From positions 1-8,946 of the forward strand of contig DBYF01000105.1 of assembly GCA_002310155.1 (NCBI GenBank): a stretch of 8,946 bases of DNA, written 5' to 3'. Positions 6,857-8,946 of the stretch are shown here, in pieces. The notes beneath the pieces were generated by a model. That model ran no database searches. It saw only the letters and a list, made by a program, of their open reading frames with translations, and had not been told where the DNA came from. How positions within the stretch are numbered: the first letter of the stretch is position 1; the number at the start of each line of letters is the position of its first letter. The translations under genes were made by a program, and so were the position numbers. Origin of the DNA: Mageeibacillus sp. UBA1193. GTDB taxonomy: Bacteria; Bacillota; Clostridia; Saccharofermentanales; Saccharofermentanaceae.

Positions 6857-7203
6857 ATATGTCTGAATCTCCATCTCCCGAATCCAGACATAAATCCAGG
6901 GAAAGATATGTTTTTTCACGGGTTTCACACAAAACCACATATCGGCTTTGAAGGCTCATATGTCTTTTTCGCAGTTTGGGAGAAAAAATCATACGCTTTG
7001 CCATCAAAAATATGTCTTTTCGGAGTTTTTAAGGAATTCTACATATCTTAGGAAAGAGGGGATATGTGGTTTTCACAGTTTCCCGAAGAAATTACATACT
7101 TTTCTAGGTTTTCCATATGTAGTTTTCACCGATTCCCCTAAATTTTCATATCGGTTATGGAAGTGCATATGTAGTTTTCGCGGGTTTAGAGAAAAACTCA
7201 TAT
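6857..7203. repeat. Array of seven phased palindromic units, period 52 bp
   Basis: ATATGT occurs at 6857, 6906, 6958, 7010, 7062, 7115 and 7167, at intervals of 49, 52, 52, 52, 53 and 52. In every unit CATA plus T, C or A follows 32 bases later (33 in the fifth), giving cores of about 37 bp. Spacers between cores are 15 bp in five of six cases (12 in the first). Left arms of units 2-7 resemble ATATGTNGTTTTCRC, and right arms tend to be its reverse complement (for example CACAAAACCACATAT at 6928-6942). Each unit can fold into a hairpin. The last pairs 11 bp around one bulge (7167-7178 with 7193-7203). The first has different arms (ATGTCTG/CAGACAT, 6859-6891) but still pairs. Inner bases vary while the dyad is kept. 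No coding frame tracks the units. Function unknown: protein-binding array, multi-hairpin RNA or repeat element. Confidence 0.85.
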
Positions 7204-7210
7204 AAATGAA

Positions 7211-7240
7211 TGTCGGAACCGGGCAGCCCCAATTCCGACA
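7211..7240 (-). terminator. Hairpin, likely terminator of rel
   Basis: TGTCGGAA (7211-7218) pairs perfectly with TTCCGACA (7233-7240), and GGG/CCC can pair inside the loop. On the minus strand it is followed by TTCATTTATATGAG, only moderately U-rich, and it lies about 160 bases after the rel stop codon. On the plus strand it is followed by CATCGTTTTACTATTATT. It is placed between the 52-bp array and the right-hand 15-bp motif. Confidence 0.45.
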
Positions 7241-7264
7241 CATCGTTTTACTATTATTCTTCTC

Positions 7265-7279
7265 GAAAAGCACTCGCCC
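7265..7279 (+). repeat. Dispersed 15-bp motif, copy 4, right bracket of the 52-bp array
   Basis: GAAAAGCACTCGCCC, one base from the copy at 1183-1197, facing the copy at 6824-6838 as an inverted pair about 456 bp end to end. Confidence 0.6.
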
Positions 7280-7334
7280 ACGCAGCCTTCCTGCGGAGCC
7301 CGCTCCCCCAGGCCGCCCCGGCGCCCCGAAGCGC

Positions 7335-7410
7335 ACCCTCAGCTGCCAGCTCACCCGCCGCTGCCTGCACAACCTCAGCTGACAGCGCAACCTCACCCTC
7401 AGCCGCCCTT
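7335..7410 (-). repeat. Short Ala/Glu-type repeats at the rel 3' end
   Basis: ACCCTCAGCTGCCAGC (7335), AACCTCAGCTGACAGC (7371) and ACCCTCAGCCGCCCTT (7395) are related, with steps of 36 and 24 bases, both multiples of three. They overlap the last codons and stop of rel and run into the downstream region. In the frame shifted by one base they would encode AAEG, SAEV and AAEG stretches. Confidence 0.45.
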
Positions 7411-8946
7411 TCTCACCTCAATGACATCGCGGATGGCCTTGATGCGGCCGAATACGCGGTCGAGCTGCTCCTGATCCTTGACCTCGATGGTCATGGTGAA
7501 GCGCGCCGTGATGTCCTTCATCGCGGACATCGAAGCGGAAGTGATCGGGATGCGCTCCTCGGCGATCGCATTACTAATATCCGCCAGCAGATGACGGCGG
7601 TCGTGTGCGATAACAGTGAACTCGACCGGATAGATCGCCTTGGTGTGCTCCTGGTTCGCCCAGTAAACTTCGATCAGACGGGACGCACGCTCCGCCGCAC
7701 GGGCCGAAGCGGTCGCGTTTCTCATGATATTACGGATATTGCTGCAGTCCTTACGGTGCACGCCGACGCCGTTACCGCGCGTGATGTAGCCGATGATCTC
7801 GTCGCCCGGGACCGGGTTGCAGCAGCGCGACAGATGCACGAGGCAGTTGTCTATGCCTGTAACGACGACGCCCGTATCCTGATGCGCACGCGGAGATGCC
7901 TTCTTGCCGGCGGTGTGCTGCTGTTCCTGCACACTCGCAGACAGCGCCGGACCTGCCGTCAGGTTCTTTTCGTCAAGGATCTCCTTGGCGATCGGCTGGT
8001 AAACAACCTGGCCGTTACCGGTGACACGGTATCCGAGCTCGAAACGCTCGTCCTCCGGGAGTGCTTTAATATATTCATCACGAAGACGGCCGACGACCTT
8101 CTGCGCAGTAATGACACCATAGCCGATGGCTGCGTAAAGGTCATCGAGTGTGTTCTGCGCGGTCTTACGGAGGATCGTCTCCACGAAAGGCTTCTGCAGG
8201 AGCTGATGCGGCGCGAAACCGAGCTTCTTCATCTCGCGCTCGAGGTTTTCCTTACCAATAAGGATATTGTCATCACGGGATTCCTTCTTGAACCACGAGT
8301 TGATCTTCGACTTCGCCTGGGAAGTCTTGACCATCTTCAGCCAGTCACGCGAAGGTCCCTTGATCTGCTCGGATGTCAATATGTCGACGATGTCGCCGTT
8401 CTGGAGCTCGTAAGACAGCGGAACAAGACGGCCGTTGACCTTCGCGCCGTACATTCTGTTACCGATGCCGCTGTGGATCGCATACGCGAAGTCGATCGGG
8501 CAGGAATGCAGAGGCAGCGAGATAACGTCGCCCTTCGGTGTGAATACGAAAACTTCCTCCGCGACGAGGCCGGTCTTCAGGGAGTCGAGATACTCATTCG
8601 CGTCCTTGGACTCGCCCTGCCAGTCGAGGATCTGACGCAGCCATGACAGCTTATTGTCGAAAGAAGTATTCTTCGCTTTGACGTTGGAGCTGCCGCTCTC
8701 CTTGTACTTCCAGTGCGCGGCGATACCGTACTCAGCGGTTCTGTGCATCGCGAGCGTACGGATCTGGACCTCGAACGGGATACCTTCCTTACCGATGACC
8801 GTCGTGTGCAGCGACTGGTACATGTTCGGCTTCGGCATCGCAATATAGTCCTTGAAACGGCCCGGCATCGGGTAGTACATCTCGTGCACGAGTCCGAGGA
8901 CCGCATAGCAGTCGGACACGGTGTCGACGATGATGCGGCACGCGAA
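7399..8946 (-). CDS. rel: Bifunctional (p)ppGpp synthetase/hydrolase, RelA/SpoT family (partial)
   Basis: C-terminal 515 residues, open to the right edge; the N-terminal hydrolase (HD) domain and the start of the synthetase are outside. The visible part begins in the synthetase domain (FACRIIVDTVSDCYAVLG), with the GRFKDYIAMPKPNMYQSLHT segment (visible 29-48), EVQIRT (59-64) and AEYGIAAHWKYKE (71-83). A TGS domain follows (about 130-192), then a helical region, a zinc-finger/RIS domain (about 359-404; Cys 375, 376 and 401, His 397) and a C-terminal ACT domain (about 433-515). The whole enzyme makes and breaks the alarmone (p)ppGpp in the stringent response, sensing uncharged tRNA on ribosomes through its C-terminal domains. 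Genes of this type in Firmicutes are usually bifunctional; that cannot be checked here. A short Gln/Lys/Ala-rich insertion (about 333-355) precedes the zinc-finger domain. The stop is TGA (7401-7399). Confidence 0.95.
   Translation of the reverse strand, partial: FACRIIVDTVSDCYAVLGLVHEMYYPMPGRFKDYIAMPKPNMYQSLHTTVIGKEGIPFEVQIRTLAMHRTAEYGIAAHWKYKESGSSNVKAKNTSFDNKLSWLRQILDWQGESKDANEYLDSLKTGLVAEEVFVFTPKGDVISLPLHSCPIDFAYAIHSGIGNRMYGAKVNGRLVPLSYELQNGDIVDILTSEQIKGPSRDWLKMVKTSQAKSKINSWFKKESRDDNILIGKENLEREMKKLGFAPHQLLQKPFVETILRKTAQNTLDDLYAAIGYGVITAQKVVGRLRDEYIKALPEDERFELGYRVTGNGQVVYQPIAKEILDEKNLTAGPALSASVQEQQHTAGKKASPRAHQDTGVVVTGIDNCLVHLSRCCNPVPGDEIIGYITRGNGVGVHRKDCSNIRNIMRNATASARAAERASRLIEVYWANQEHTKAIYPVEFTVIAHDRRHLLADISNAIAEERIPITSASMSAMKDITARFTMTIEVKDQEQLDRVFGRIKAIRDVIEVRKGG

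Noticed and set aside
6857..7203. CRISPR array
   Set aside because: Regular 37-bp palindromic cores and 15-bp spacers look CRISPR-like, but the cores are strongly diverged, the spacers are too short, and there are no cas genes in the window.
6857..7203. LexA boxes or integron attC sites
   Set aside because: CATATG centres recall the Gram-positive LexA box, but the flanking GAAC/GTTC are missing. There are no attC-type core boxes and no cassette genes between units.
6755..7205. Small open frames across the repeat array
   Set aside because: They run through repeat units without regard to the 52-bp period, lack ribosome sites and show no codon preference like the real genes.
1183..7279. CIRCE heat-shock operator
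   Set aside because: The motif contains GCACTC like a CIRCE half-site, but the second half (GAGTGCTAA nine bases on) is absent at each copy.
7210..8646. Long plus-strand open frame opposite rel
   Set aside because: It is antisense to conserved Rel domains and has no recognisable domain of its own.

Overview
The window fits a moderately GC-rich (by eye, well over 50% in the genes) member of the Firmicutes, most likely an uncultured Clostridia-type bacterium. This rests on four things: an RNase J instead of an RNase E system, a bifunctional Rel-type (p)ppGpp enzyme, cell-surface proteins with SH3b, 3D and YARHG domains joined by Thr/Pro-rich linkers, and Gram-positive style ribosome binding sites. 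The genus cannot be named from the sequence alone.

Layout. Positions 1-884 (minus) hold the membrane half of an ABC exporter, cut by the left edge. A gene-poor stretch of about 650 bp follows. It has a possible frameshifted mini-gene (1000-1117, minus), a candidate minus promoter, a GC-rich structured segment and a good plus promoter (1478-1506). Two plus-strand genes come next: a membrane-anchored SH3b-3D cell-wall protein (1540-2718) and RNase J with a long basic N-terminal extension (2878-4974). RNase J converges on a minus-strand gene (5133-6731) for a single-pass membrane protein with a Pro/Gln-rich cytoplasmic arm and an extracellular YARHG domain. A strong hairpin terminator at 5076-5098 separates them. 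At the right edge (7399-8946, minus) lies the C-terminal two thirds of a RelA/SpoT family (p)ppGpp synthetase/hydrolase.

The most unusual part is the 667 bp between the YARHG gene and rel. It holds seven degenerate units (6857-7203) that repeat every 52 bp almost without drift. Each is an imperfect palindrome: ATATGT, then CATA(T/C/A) 32 or 33 bases later, with T-tracts opposed by A-tracts inside. Palindromic cores of about 37 bp are separated by spacers that are 15 bp long in five of six cases. The array is bracketed by an inverted pair of a 15-bp motif (GGRCGAGTGCTTTTC at 6824 and its reverse complement at 7265). The same motif occurs singly in two other intergenic regions (1183, 5111), and a near-copy sits inside the RNase J extension (3032). 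No protein in the window obviously acts on the array. It may be a phased protein-binding array, a multi-hairpin RNA, or a non-autonomous repeat element.

The genes do not form one pathway. Housekeeping RNA decay and stringent response are interleaved with envelope functions (export, wall remodelling, surface sensing or binding).
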